From Gammaproteobacteria bacterium UBA2810 (GTDB taxonomy: Bacteria > Pseudomonadota > Gammaproteobacteria > Enterobacterales > Succinivibrionaceae): a DNA stretch of 22,810 bases. The notes beneath the pieces were generated by a model. The model was not told where the DNA came from. It saw nothing but the letters and a program-made list of their open reading frames with translations, and ran no database searches. The stretch is taken from positions 1 through 22,810 of the forward strand of contig DEHC01000001.1 of NCBI GenBank assembly GCA_002351705.1, given 5' to 3'. This document shows, piece after piece, positions 1-7,798 of the stretch (its first letter is position 1; every line of letters begins with the position of its first letter). Position numbers and translations under genes: made by a program.

Positions 1-18
1 TCGATTAGCCATGCCTAT

Positions 19-50
19 GGAACGGCCGTGAATAGTAACGCGGCTGTTCC
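19..50 (+). terminator. Hairpin, probable terminator of a gene left of the window
   Basis: Arms 19-28 and 41-50 pair over 10 bp with one G-T wobble around a 12-nt loop, followed by only three T residues (51-53). It sits just upstream of the acyltransferase gene, where a terminator for a preceding plus-strand gene would be expected. The short T tract makes it a weak intrinsic terminator. Confidence 0.45.
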
Positions 51-52
51 TT

Positions 53-61
53 TGCTAAAAT
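53..61 (+). promoter_or_regulatory. Extended -10 element before the acyltransferase gene
   Basis: TGCTAAAAT fits an extended -10 (TGn plus TAAAAT), placing transcription start near 68 and giving a leader of about 45 nt. No convincing -35 hexamer is seen 17 bp upstream. A similar TGCTAAACT precedes the ExbB-like gene. Confidence 0.3.
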
Positions 62-112
62 AATGTCCATTGAATTTTCATATCAGAGGAGGACGGCCGA
101 GGCCGGCAGCTG

Positions 113-1315
113 ATGTCAACGAGTGAAATGCCACAGACAAGCGATGACAGTGTTTTTGATGATATCCGCCCGTGCAGGGATGACGAGGTCGGGAGCGAGC
201 TTCAGAAAGTCATCCAGGACCGGACGGTAATCAACGGCATCCTGAAGTTCCAGAGCAGGTCAAGCGTCCTTGCCTCCCTTGTCTACAAGCTGCCGGCCTT
301 CATGCAGAACTTCATCGTCGGCCGCTTCCTCAGCCGCCAGGTGAGGGAGATCCATACCGTCGCCGACTTCCAGCTGCGCGTCGCGAACTTCATGCGCTCG
401 ATGAGCAAGACCACCTCTGACGGCGTCACCTACAAAGGCTTTGACCGGCTTGATCCGAAGCTCGGCTACCTCTTCATCTCGAATCACCGCGACATCTCGC
501 TTGATCCCGCCTACATCGACATGGCGCTCTATGCCCATGAGATGCCGACCGTTAGGATTGCGATAGGCGACAACCTCCTCCGGATGCCTGTCGCCACGTC
601 GCTCATGAGGCTCAACAAGAGCTTCATCGTGAAAAGGAGCGTCACCTCACCGAGGGAGAAGCTTAAGGAGCTCACCAAGCTCTCGGAGTACATCGGCCTT
701 TCGATAAAGGAGAACAACTCAATCTGGATCGCCGAGAGGGAAGGCCGCGCCAAGGACGGGGATGACCGCGCCGAGGAGGCTGTGCTCAAGATGATAGGGC
801 TCGCCGGGCGCCTGCAGAAGAAGAGCTTCGCCGAGTACATGGCCGGGCTCCGCATCGTGCCGGTCTCCATCACCTACGAGTTCGATCCTAATGACAGGGC
901 GAAGGCGGAGGAGCTCTCCGAGAGGGAGAAGCACAACGGCGAGTACCACAAGGAGCAAATGGAGGACATCGACACCATCGCCCGCGGAATCAGGGGCTAC
1001 AAGGGGAGAGTCAGCGTCGTCGCCGGGGAGCCGCTTGACGGGGGCTTCACGAACGCAGCGGAGCTTGCCGCCATCATCGACAGCTTCGTCTGGAACAACT
1101 ATCAGATGTACCCGAGCACCCTCATCTCCGCGGGGCACGGCGGCTCGTGCACTGAGGAGGAGAGGAAGAAGTTCAATGACCGGATTGGCTCATATCCCGA
1201 GGAGCTCCGTGAGCGGATCCGCGCCATGTACGCGAGGCCCTGGTTCAACCTCCATCCCGAGGAGATGCAGGGCAGGGAGCCGGAGCCGCAGAAGGACCCC
1301 GGGAAAAAGGACTGA
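113..1315 (+). CDS. PlsC-like phospholipid acyltransferase (1-acylglycerol-3-phosphate acyltransferase family)
   Basis: A 400-residue protein predicted to transfer an acyl chain from acyl-ACP or acyl-CoA to a glycerolipid acceptor at the inner membrane. The motif-I-like block NHRDISLD lies at residues 124-131 (His125, Asp131), and EREGRAKDG at 208-216 is the PEGT-like motif III. Flanking blocks such as IAIGDNLLR and RLNKSFIVKR match my recollection of a long (about 400 aa) acyltransferase branch common in gammaproteobacteria, rather than the 240-aa housekeeping PlsC. The charged C-terminal tail is probably disordered. The start is uncertain: AGAGGAGG at 86-93 is far from ATG 113, and ATG 128 is an in-frame alternative further still. 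A hairpin follows the gene, so it is probably monocistronic. Family assignment is secure; exact acceptor is not. Confidence 0.85.
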   Translation: MSTSEMPQTSDDSVFDDIRPCRDDEVGSELQKVIQDRTVINGILKFQSRSSVLASLVYKLPAFMQNFIVGRFLSRQVREIHTVADFQLRVANFMRSMSKTTSDGVTYKGFDRLDPKLGYLFISNHRDISLDPAYIDMALYAHEMPTVRIAIGDNLLRMPVATSLMRLNKSFIVKRSVTSPREKLKELTKLSEYIGLSIKENNSIWIAEREGRAKDGDDRAEEAVLKMIGLAGRLQKKSFAEYMAGLRIVPVSITYEFDPNDRAKAEELSEREKHNGEYHKEQMEDIDTIARGIRGYKGRVSVVAGEPLDGGFTNAAELAAIIDSFVWNNYQMYPSTLISAGHGGSCTEEERKKFNDRIGSYPEELRERIRAMYARPWFNLHPEEMQGREPEPQKDPGKKD

Positions 1316-1355
1316 GCTTCCATATTCCTCATCAGGCACCGCCAGGGCGCCGGCG

Positions 1356-1371
1356 GGAGGCACATGCCTCC
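1356..1371 (+). terminator. Hairpin after the acyltransferase gene
   Basis: GGAGGCA (1356-1362) and TGCCTCC (1365-1371) form a perfect inverted repeat followed by TTT. It lies 40 bp after the acyltransferase stop and before the promoter-like sequence of the next operon, which fits a short intrinsic terminator. The short T run leaves doubt. Confidence 0.45.
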
Positions 1372-1396
1372 TTTCCGGAAGCGGGCGGCCTTCCTG

Positions 1397-1405
1397 TGCT
1401 AAACT
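1397..1405 (+). promoter_or_regulatory. Extended -10 element before the exbBD-like operon
   Basis: TGCTAAACT resembles the extended -10 seen upstream of the acyltransferase gene. It would give a leader of about 50 nt to ATG 1462. No clear -35 box is present at standard spacing. Confidence 0.3.
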
Positions 1406-1461
1406 GAATCCACTGTTACCATCCATCAAGCTTCATCCGCGGCCGAAGGAGTCCGCAGATT

Positions 1462-2130
1462 ATGAATCCCCTAGACATGGAAGAGGTTCTGACGCCCGCC
1501 GGCATCGCTGTAATTCTCGCTCTCTCCGTGCTTTCCGTCTCAGTCTGGTACGTCATCATCGCCAAGTCCTGTGAGCTCGTCTCAGTAAAGAGGAAGGTGA
1601 AGGCACTCTCGCTCAAGCTCATGGCAGTGAAGAGCTTTGACGACATGTGCGACGTGGTCGGGAGGATCCCGGAGAACCCGTATACGAGGACCGCCGAGGC
1701 GGGGATTTCCTGCAAGGTGGTGCTTGACTCGAGCGAGAGGGAGTTTCAGAAGCCTGAGTATGAGGAGATCGTGCGCACGGCCCTCGGGAAGCAGCTCAGG
1801 GTGGAGCGGCTCCACCTCCACTCCGGGCTCACCCTGCTTGCCCTTGCGGGATCCACCGCTCCCTTCATCGGCCTCCTCGGCACCGTAGCGGGGATTGTCT
1901 CGGTCATGACCGGGCTCGGCTCAGGGAACGGCTCAGTGGAGTCCGTCGCCGGTCCCATCGGCGAGACGCTTGTCCTCACCGGCGCCGGCATCCTCACCGC
2001 GCTCCCGGCGGTGTTCGCCTGGGGCATCTTCAGGCGCCTCGCCGAGCGCGAGTATGTGCGGCTTGAGACCTTCGCCGAGTCGGTGCACACCTTCCTGGTG
2101 AAGGACGTCATGCTGTTCGGGCACGACTGA
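1462..2130 (+). CDS. ExbB/TolQ/MotA-family proton channel subunit
   Basis: A 222-residue inner-membrane protein of the ExbB/TolQ/MotA family, whose members form pentamers around an ExbD/TolR dimer and use proton-motive force to energise outer-membrane transport. Hydrophobic segments lie near residues 10-30, 115-140 and 165-185; the paired C-terminal helices containing STAPFIGLLGTVAGIV and GPIGETLVLTGAGILTALP are the family signature. AAGGAG at 1446-1451 is well spaced from ATG 1462. The stop overlaps the ExbD-like start by one base (TGATG), so translation is probably coupled. The following permease and ATPase genes argue for an ExbB-type role rather than TolQ, since no tolA, tolB or pal gene is present. 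Confidence 0.88.
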   Translation: MNPLDMEEVLTPAGIAVILALSVLSVSVWYVIIAKSCELVSVKRKVKALSLKLMAVKSFDDMCDVVGRIPENPYTRTAEAGISCKVVLDSSEREFQKPEYEEIVRTALGKQLRVERLHLHSGLTLLALAGSTAPFIGLLGTVAGIVSVMTGLGSGNGSVESVAGPIGETLVLTGAGILTALPAVFAWGIFRRLAEREYVRLETFAESVHTFLVKDVMLFGHD

Positions 2131-2552
2131 TGGGCTTCGGGGGAGGTGACAGCGGGGAGGAGGTGAGGCCGCTCATGAATGTCGTGCCGTTCATCGACAT
2201 CATGCTGGTCCTCCTCGTGGTCTTCATGCTCGCCGTGCCGGCGCTGCAGAAAAGCTCGGCAGACCAAAACCCTGCAGACAAAAGCTCTGAGGTGTCAGAC
2301 ACCGGGGCGGCGGGCGCCGCCTCGCATGAAATCTGCGTCTCCCGCGGCTCGGTCACGCTTGACGGCGTGAGAACTGACCGTGAGTCCCTTCTGAGGTCCC
2401 TTTCGGATCCGGCTCTCCCAATGTCTGACACCATCACGCTCTCGGCAGCCCCCGGGACTCCCTGGTCGGAAGTGCTCCCCGTGATGGGCATCATCACGGA
2501 GAGCGGGCGGAGCAAAGCCGCGTTCTCGGTCTGCGGGGAGGGCGGGGACTGA
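2130..2552 (+). CDS. ExbD/TolR-family energy-transduction protein
   Basis: A 140-residue protein with a short cytoplasmic N-terminus, one membrane helix (about 18-38) and a periplasmic domain. The helix carries PFIDIMLVLLVVFM with Asp23, the membrane Asp known in ExbD/TolR to be needed for proton translocation. Residues 45-60 are a Ser/Ala/Asp-rich linker and the rest fits the small periplasmic fold. It starts on the last base of the upstream gene and is followed 14 bp later by the permease gene, so all four genes form one operon. Its partner TonB is not encoded nearby and would have to come from elsewhere. Confidence 0.88.
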   Translation: MGFGGGDSGEEVRPLMNVVPFIDIMLVLLVVFMLAVPALQKSSADQNPADKSSEVSDTGAAGAASHEICVSRGSVTLDGVRTDRESLLRSLSDPALPMSDTITLSAAPGTPWSEVLPVMGIITESGRSKAAFSVCGEGGD

Positions 2553-2566
2553 GGCCCCTGGAACTC

Positions 2567-3514
2567 ATGAGGATATTCGTCCCGCTCACTCTTCTTGCCG
2601 CCGCGGCGCTCCTTTCCCTCTTCCTCGGACGCGCGTCGTTCTCGCTGGACTTCTCGGATCCGGTCTATCAGGATATCGTGCTTGACTGGCGCCTCCCGAG
2701 GGTGATTGCGGCGGTGCTGGTGGGCGGCGCGCTCTCCGCCGGAGGGGCGGTCCTCCAGACCGCGTTCCGCAACCCCCTCGTCTCCCCCGATCTCCTCGGC
2801 GTCTCGGCAGGCGCCGGCCTCGGCGCGGTCCTCGCGATGTACTGCGGGGCGGGGCACGGGATTGTGATTCTCGCAGCCTTCACCGGGGCGCTCCTTGCGG
2901 TGTTCCTCTCCTCGCTCGCGGCAGCGTTCGCCGGGCGCGCGTCGGTCCTCTCCCTGGTGCTCTCCGGCGTCATCGTCTCGGCGTTCGCCGGGGCCTGCCT
3001 CTCGCTGACGCTCCTCCTTTCGGATCCGGCGAAGGCTCTTCACGGCATGATGTTCTGGCTCACGGGATCGCTCTCGATGGCCGAAAGCGGCCGGCTCCCC
3101 TGGCTTGCCGCGCTGGTGCTGGTGCCTTTTGCCCTCATACTCCTCTCCCGCTTCAGGCTCCGGATCATGCTCCTCGGCGACGGCGGCATCGCGCTCTCCG
3201 GAGTGGACCCCGGGAGATCGCGGCTCTGGTTCATCCTCCTTGCCTCCCTCATGACCGCGGCGGCGGTGTCGGTCTCTGGGATAATCGGCTGGGTCGGGCT
3301 CTGCGCCCCGCACCTTGCAAGGATGCTCTCGCGTAAGGCGTCTGATCTGCTGCCGCTTTCGTTCATCTCCGGCGCGGGGCTCCTCCTCGTATGCGATGAC
3401 GCGGCAAGGTGCCTCTTTCCCGGGGAGATCCCCGTCGGGCTCATGACCGCCGTCATCGGGGCTCCCGCTTTTATTCTGATAATGAGGCGCTATGGCAGGC
3501 AGTCTCAGGCTTGA
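2567..3514 (+). CDS. FecCD/BtuC-family ABC transporter permease
   Basis: A 315-residue, very hydrophobic protein of the FecCD family, whose dimers form the channel for siderophore, haem or cobalamin import. Family hallmarks include GGALSAGGAVLQTAFRNPL near residues 54-72, SPDLLGVSAGAGLGA just after it, and SGVDPGRSRLW followed by SGIIGWVGLCAPHLARM in the C-terminal third, the region that contacts the ATPase. It is slightly short for the family, with little sequence before the first membrane helix. The ribosome site is weak, so translation may depend on coupling to the upstream gene. Its last 23 bases overlap the ATPase gene. The substrate cannot be read from the sequence; iron chelate, haem or corrinoid are all possible. 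Confidence 0.92.
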   Translation: MRIFVPLTLLAAAALLSLFLGRASFSLDFSDPVYQDIVLDWRLPRVIAAVLVGGALSAGGAVLQTAFRNPLVSPDLLGVSAGAGLGAVLAMYCGAGHGIVILAAFTGALLAVFLSSLAAAFAGRASVLSLVLSGVIVSAFAGACLSLTLLLSDPAKALHGMMFWLTGSLSMAESGRLPWLAALVLVPFALILLSRFRLRIMLLGDGGIALSGVDPGRSRLWFILLASLMTAAAVSVSGIIGWVGLCAPHLARMLSRKASDLLPLSFISGAGLLLVCDDAARCLFPGEIPVGLMTAVIGAPAFILIMRRYGRQSQA

Positions 3515-4280
3515 GAGGTTCAGGGCAGCGCCCGGGCAGGCGTCATATCCGGAGGTCTCGCTTGAGGCCCCGGAGGGGAGCGTCATCGGGATCCTCGGGA
3601 GAAGCGGCATCGGGAAGACCACGCTCCTCAGGGCAATTCTCGGGACGGTCCCGTCGGAAGGAAAAGCCTTCATCGGGGATGAGGATCTCGCGGCTCTTCC
3701 TCTTAAGGAAAGGGTGATGAGGTTCGGCGTGGTGCCGCAGGACTCCTCCGTGATCGCGCCCCTCACCGCTGAGGAGGCGGTGCTCGCCTCCCGCGCCGGA
3801 AAATACTGGATATTCGGAACGCCATCGGCGAAGGACAGGGCGGAGATGCTTGAGACCCTCAGGGAGTTCGGCATTGAGAAGCTGCGCGCGCGCGAGTGCG
3901 ACTCGCTCTCCGGAGGCGAGCGGGAGCAGGTCCTGATGGCCGCGGCGTCCTACCGGAGGGCCGGCGTCTTTCTTCTTGACGAGCCCGAGTCCGGGCTTGA
4001 TCCGGCGCTCCGCGCGCGCTCTATACGCTTCGCGGCGGAAGCGGCGGGGAAGGGCGGAATTGTCCTCATAGTCACCCACAGCCCGGACAGCATCCTCCGG
4101 CTCTCGCGGTACGTGACAGCGAAGGCGCTCCTCCTCTCGCGGGAGAGCGCCGGGGTCATGGAGGCGGAGGCGCTCTCGGCGGAGGCGCTCGGGAAACTTT
4201 ACGGCGTCCGGATGACCGAGAGCGGTGAGGGGAGCCTCAGGCATTTCGAGGCGGCCCTGCCGGATCTCCGGGGAAAATGA
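3492..4280 (+). CDS. FecE/BtuD-type ABC transporter ATP-binding protein
   Basis: A 262-residue ATPase with every expected motif: Walker A GRSGIGKT at residues 36-43, Q-loop Gln83, signature LSGGE at 139-143, Walker B VFLLDEP at 159-165 with catalytic Glu164, and H-loop His196. It should sit on the cytoplasmic face of the FecCD-type permease encoded immediately upstream, whose reading frame it overlaps by 23 nt. The family drives import of iron chelates, haem or vitamin B12. No substrate-binding protein gene follows; the next gene is convergent. Start ATG 3492 is the first in frame and leaves a normal distance to Walker A. Confidence 0.92.
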   Translation: MAGSLRLERFRAAPGQASYPEVSLEAPEGSVIGILGRSGIGKTTLLRAILGTVPSEGKAFIGDEDLAALPLKERVMRFGVVPQDSSVIAPLTAEEAVLASRAGKYWIFGTPSAKDRAEMLETLREFGIEKLRARECDSLSGGEREQVLMAAASYRRAGVFLLDEPESGLDPALRARSIRFAAEAAGKGGIVLIVTHSPDSILRLSRYVTAKALLLSRESAGVMEAEALSAEALGKLYGVRMTESGEGSLRHFEAALPDLRGK

Positions 4281-4303
4281 TCGGGCGGAATGATTTCCGG
4301 AGA
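4265..4303. terminator. Possible hairpin between convergent genes
   Basis: TCTCCGG (4265-4271) pairs with CCGGAGA (4297-4303) across a 25-nt loop. It spans the end of the ATPase gene and lies just before the stop of the convergent VOC gene, so it could serve either strand. No T tract follows, so support is weak. Confidence 0.2.
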
Positions 4304-4312
4304 GAACGCGGA

Positions 4313-4693
4313 TCAGACGGTAAGCTCGAGGACCAGCCCCTCGATGCCGATGATCTGGCTCTCGTAGTAGCCGTCGCCGGTGACCCTCGGGCCTGAGGCA
4401 ACCTGGTAGCCGGCGCTCCGGAGCTTCCCGGTGAGGCTGTCGACATTCTCCCGGCTTCCGGTGCTGAGGGCGAGGTGGATGAAGCCGCAGCGCCTCCCGC
4501 TGCCGGTGTCAGGAGCAAGATCATCGAAGTGCATGATCTCAAGGCGCGCGCCGTCGTCAAACGTCAGGAAATACGACGAGAACCCGATCTTGTTCCGGTA
4601 AAGCGCTCCTGCCTTCGCTCCGAAGAACTCCTGAAAGAACTCGCGGGTCTTCTCGAGATCCCTGCAGTAAAGGGCCACATGCTCTATTTTCAT
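4313..4693 (-). CDS. VOC-family (glyoxalase/dioxygenase fold) metalloprotein
   Basis: A 126-residue single-domain protein with two beta-alpha-beta-beta-beta modules typical of the vicinal oxygen chelate superfamily. Its opening MKIEHVALYCRDLEKTREFF and ending near LVLELTV are characteristic. The four expected metal-ligand positions are all filled: His5, Glu52, His73 and Glu123, so it is probably an active or metal-binding member such as a glyoxalase I or lyase relative, but the substrate cannot be deduced. AGGAG lies 5-9 bases upstream of the ATG at 4691-4693. It is downstream of, and parallel to, the J-protein array, separated by 142 bp, and converges on the ABC operon. Confidence 0.85.
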   Translation of the reverse strand: MKIEHVALYCRDLEKTREFFQEFFGAKAGALYRNKIGFSSYFLTFDDGARLEIMHFDDLAPDTGSGRRCGFIHLALSTGSRENVDSLTGKLRSAGYQVASGPRVTGDGYYESQIIGIEGLVLELTV

Positions 4694-4835
4694 TTCTGCT
4701 CCTGAGGCTCACGTGTTCAAGGGATAAACCTGTTTATACGCAAAAGCCTATCACAGGCGGTGATTTTCCTCCAGAGTTCCGGAGAGACTGTGTGAGGCAT
4801 CAGGCGGAATGACCGCCGGAAGGGGCGGGCAGCGC

Positions 4836-5774
4836 TCAGATCCCCCGCCTTTCCCGCACGGCGTTCCAGGCGTCGGTCACCGTCTCGAACTTTCTCTGGT
4901 ACATCTTCAGAACGTCATCGCCGTAGCCGCGGTTCCTCACCTTGTCCGGATGGTAGCGCTGCGCGAGGCGCATGTAGGCTTTCTTCACCTCGCGGTCATC
5001 ATCGAGATCCGTTACGCCGAGAGTCTCAAGGGCCGCATGGTAGATCTCGTCCGAGACGCTCCCGCCGCTCTGCGGCCGGCCGTTGCCATAGCCCCAGAAT
5101 CTCCTGAAGCGGGCGCTGTCCCGGAGCATGCCGAGCGCCTCCTCCGCGGAGTACCCGAAATGCTCCGCGATCTCGGCGAACCTCTGCTTCTCCTCGTCCG
5201 AGACCATCGCGTCGCCGATGATGATCTCAGCGAGGATGCCGAAGAACACGCTTACCCTCTCCGGATCATTCCCGAAGAAGCACATCCCCTCCCAATGATC
5301 GCCCTGTGTCCTGAAGATCCCGAGGAGCTCCTCCTCGAGGATTTCCCTTCCTCCGGAGAGCTTCCTCAGCTCGTTCCGGATGACATACTCGAGATCGGGG
5401 CTCATGTCCTCGGCGCCTTCGACGTAGCCTGCCGCGGCGGCGACAGCGCGGACGAAGGCGAGCTGCTCGGCGGGCATATCGTCTGTCCTTCTCTTTCTCT
5501 CACGCTTCCTGACCTCGGCGGCGTAATCCCTGATAATCTCCTCATCGGAGCCCTTGCTGCCTTTCCTGAATAGGGAAAGGAGATCGCTGAGCCCGAAATC
5601 GAACATCGGGGTTTTGATAAACGCCGCCTTTATCACGATGACGAGGAGTATGTAGATGAACCAGAGCGTGATTTTGGCGAAAAGGGAGCCCTCAAACCCA
5701 GTGATCAGGCTGCGCATGGAGAAATAAATTGCGATGCCAGGCGTCAGTGCCATGATGAAGAAGATTAATTTCAT
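4836..5774 (-). CDS. DjlA-like membrane J-protein, array copy 6 (TerB + DnaJ domains)
   Basis: A 312-residue protein, last-transcribed of the six tandem paralogues. Two hydrophobic segments (about 3-20 and 35-53) are followed by a charged linker, a TerB-like helical domain (about 106-225) and a C-terminal J domain (about 248-312) with an intact HPD at 275-277. J domains stimulate the ATPase of DnaK-type Hsp70s, and DjlA of E. coli has the same order of membrane segment, TerB-like region and J domain, with the J domain in the cytoplasm. The acidic TerB stretch GDAMVSDEE (188-196) is intact. It begins 57 bp after copy 5 ends, with no promoter seen between, so the two are probably co-transcribed. 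Its client is unknown. Confidence 0.85.
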   Translation of the reverse strand: MKLIFFIMALTPGIAIYFSMRSLITGFEGSLFAKITLWFIYILLVIVIKAAFIKTPMFDFGLSDLLSLFRKGSKGSDEEIIRDYAAEVRKRERKRRTDDMPAEQLAFVRAVAAAAGYVEGAEDMSPDLEYVIRNELRKLSGGREILEEELLGIFRTQGDHWEGMCFFGNDPERVSVFFGILAEIIIGDAMVSDEEKQRFAEIAEHFGYSAEEALGMLRDSARFRRFWGYGNGRPQSGGSVSDEIYHAALETLGVTDLDDDREVKKAYMRLAQRYHPDKVRNRGYGDDVLKMYQRKFETVTDAWNAVRERRGI

Positions 5775-5831
5775 ATGCTTTCCGGTTCAGGGAGCGTGCC
5801 GGCGCAGGCCGGAAAAGAAGCCGGCCCGCGC

Positions 5832-6737
5832 TCAGATCCCCCGCTTTTCCCTTACGGTGTTCCACGCGTCGGTGATGATCCCGAACTTCCGCTGGTACAG
5901 CTTAATCACATCCTCGCTGAAGCCGCGGTTCCTGACCTTGTCCGGATGGTAGCGCTGCGCGAGGCGCATGTAGGCCTTCTTCACCTCGCGGTCACTGGTG
6001 AGCGAGGATACGCCGAGGGTCCTCAGGGCATCGTCGTAGCTCATGCCGGCACTGCCTCCTCCGCTGCCGCTGTCCCAGAACCTCCTGAAGCGCTCGCTGT
6101 CCTGGAGCATGGCCATGGCCTCTTCAAGCGAGTACCCGAAATGCTCCGCCACGTCGGTGAACCTGCTCTTCTCCTCGTCAGAGACCATGGAGTCGCCGGT
6201 GATGATCTCCGCGAGTATGCTGAAGAACACGCTGATCCTGTCCGGCTCGTTCTCAAAATAGCACATCGAGTACCAGCTCCCGCCGCAGGTCCTGAAGACG
6301 TTCAGGAGCTCACCCTCGAGTGACTCATCGCCGCCGGAGAGCTTCTTCATCTGTCTCCTGATGACATACTCGAGATCCGGGGTCATCTCCTCGGCGCCTT
6401 CGACGTAGCCTGCCGCGGCGGCTACGGCACGGACAAAGGCAAGCTCCGCGGCCGGCATCTCCCCTGTCTTCCTGTCCCTCGCGACGCGCTCGCGGATTGC
6501 CTTCTCGTTGATGGATTCGCCCTTCGGCCTGAAGAAGCCGGATATGCCGCCGAAGATTTTCTCCCCGAGGGGGAGGTTCTTCACATAGCCTATGATGATC
6601 ACGCCGATAATGCTGAAAATGCCCTCGGTCGGCGTCAGGCGGAGGTTGCCCTCGTCATCGCGCACGCAGCCCGTGACAAGAGGCAGCAGGGAGAGCGAGG
6701 AAAGGATGAGGACGGAGCGGAGTCTGGCTGTTTTCAT
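5832..6737 (-). CDS. DjlA-like J-protein with lipoprotein-type N-terminus, array copy 5
   Basis: A 301-residue paralogue whose N-terminus differs from its neighbours. A signal-like hydrophobic run ends in a lipobox, Val21-Thr-Gly-Cys24, then a short polar stretch and a second hydrophobic segment (about 39-54). If Cys24 is lipidated on the periplasmic side, the second segment would return the chain to the cytoplasm, placing the J domain next to DnaK as in DjlA; this topology is inferred. The TerB-like domain spans about 100-220 and the J domain about 237-301, with HPD at 264-266. Start ATG 6737 is chosen because it opens the signal sequence, although no good ribosome site precedes it. Confidence 0.82.
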   Translation of the reverse strand: MKTARLRSVLILSSLSLLPLVTGCVRDDEGNLRLTPTEGIFSIIGVIIIGYVKNLPLGEKIFGGISGFFRPKGESINEKAIRERVARDRKTGEMPAAELAFVRAVAAAAGYVEGAEEMTPDLEYVIRRQMKKLSGGDESLEGELLNVFRTCGGSWYSMCYFENEPDRISVFFSILAEIITGDSMVSDEEKSRFTDVAEHFGYSLEEAMAMLQDSERFRRFWDSGSGGGSAGMSYDDALRTLGVSSLTSDREVKKAYMRLAQRYHPDKVRNRGFSEDVIKLYQRKFGIITDAWNTVREKRGI

Positions 6738-6829
6738 TGGATATGCCCGGCAGGGATTATGCGGCCGGCCCGGCTGAGCGATGCTGCGTCCGGTACCGGA
6801 TTCGGGCGTTTTCCGCCCTGGGCGATGAT

Positions 6830-6835
6830 CTTATA
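6830..6835 (-). promoter_or_regulatory. Weak -10-like site before array copy 5
   Basis: On the minus strand, TTTTCGTATAAGATC resembles the TTTCGGATATGATC block upstream of copy 2. It falls 92 nt before the copy 5 start, in a 148-bp gap. No matching -35 is seen, so this is a possible degraded member of the shared promoter set. Confidence 0.25.
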
Positions 6836-6885
6836 CGAAAACTCCCGTGAACGCCATTGTTTTGGGAAAAAGGCCTGCTCCCCTC

Positions 6886-7764
6886 TCAGATCCCGCGCTC
6901 TGCGCGTATGACATTCCAGGCATCGGTGACCGCCTCGAATTTCTGCTGGTAGATCCTGATGGTCTCCTCGCTGAAGCCGCGGTTTCGTGCCTTGTCCGGA
7001 TGGCAGCGCTGCGCGAGGCGCAGATAGGCCTTCCTGACCTCGCGGTCATTGGTGAGCGAGGAGACGCCGAGGAGCCTGAGCGCCTCATCGTAAGACATCC
7101 CGGCTCCTCCTGATGTGTGTCCGCCTGCTCTTTTTGAGCTCCCGGAGCCAGCGTTCCGGTTGAGAATTCCTTCGGCATCCTGTGCAGAGTATCCGAACCA
7201 GGCCGCAACCTCGATGAAGCTCTGCCTCTCGTCCGCCGAGACGACATAGTCGCTTGAGGCGATTTCCGTGAGGATGGTGAAGAGCCTTTCGATGAGCGCC
7301 GGATCCCTCCCGAAGGCGCACATTTTCCGCCAGTCTCGGCCGCAGGTCCTGAAGACCGTCCAGAGCTCTTCCTCAAGCATCCTGTCCCCGCGGGCGAGCA
7401 TCCGGAGCTGCTTTCTCACGGCATACTCGAGATCCGGGGACATGTCCTCAGATTTCTCTATGTAGCCTGCCGCTGCAGCCGCCGCCCTCGCAAAGTCATG
7501 CTCCCTGTTCCCTGTGGGGCCGCCGGCGCCTTCGCGCCGCGGGCCTTTTCCCAGGGGCCTGCGGTCCTTTCTGAGCCTCTCCCTGATGACCTTCTCGTTG
7601 ACAGTGTCCTCAGGCCTCAGAAACGAGAAAAGGTCTCCCTGGATGTTGGCCCTGCTGAAATCCCCGTTAAGAAGGCCCCTGAGCCCGCCCCCGAGGATGA
7701 AGATCACCAGCATCGCGGCTATGGTGCCTCCCAGGATAACAAGGATTCCCTGCATTACAGACAT
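6886..7764 (-). CDS. DjlA-like membrane J-protein, array copy 4
   Basis: A 292-residue paralogue with a single N-terminal membrane helix (about 5-28) rich in glycine, the arrangement closest to classical DjlA. A basic linker (60-88) precedes the TerB-like domain (about 90-205). The J domain (about 228-292) keeps HPD at 255-257, in the context QRCHPDKARNRG shared partly with copy 3. Unlike most siblings it has lost the RFRRFW-like segment between TerB and J domains, replaced by a Gly/Ser-rich stretch (NAGSGSS). It starts 34 bp after copy 3 ends with no promoter between, so the two are probably one transcription unit. Confidence 0.84.
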   Translation of the reverse strand: MSVMQGILVILGGTIAAMLVIFILGGGLRGLLNGDFSRANIQGDLFSFLRPEDTVNEKVIRERLRKDRRPLGKGPRREGAGGPTGNREHDFARAAAAAAGYIEKSEDMSPDLEYAVRKQLRMLARGDRMLEEELWTVFRTCGRDWRKMCAFGRDPALIERLFTILTEIASSDYVVSADERQSFIEVAAWFGYSAQDAEGILNRNAGSGSSKRAGGHTSGGAGMSYDEALRLLGVSSLTNDREVRKAYLRLAQRCHPDKARNRGFSEETIRIYQQKFEAVTDAWNVIRAERGI

Positions 7765-7798
7765 AAATGGATCTTCTCTCTTTGCGTCTCTTCTTTCC

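Noticed and set aside
891..1574. 227-codon plus-strand frame overlapping the acyltransferase gene
   Set aside because: It is an out-of-frame, Arg/Ser/Pro-rich translation inside a well-supported gene.
2108..3874. 588-codon open frame on the minus strand across the ExbD-like, permease and ATPase genes
   Set aside because: It is antisense to well-recognised genes with intact motifs, its translation is low-complexity (Arg/Glu/Pro-rich), and long antisense frames are expected in GC-rich coding DNA.
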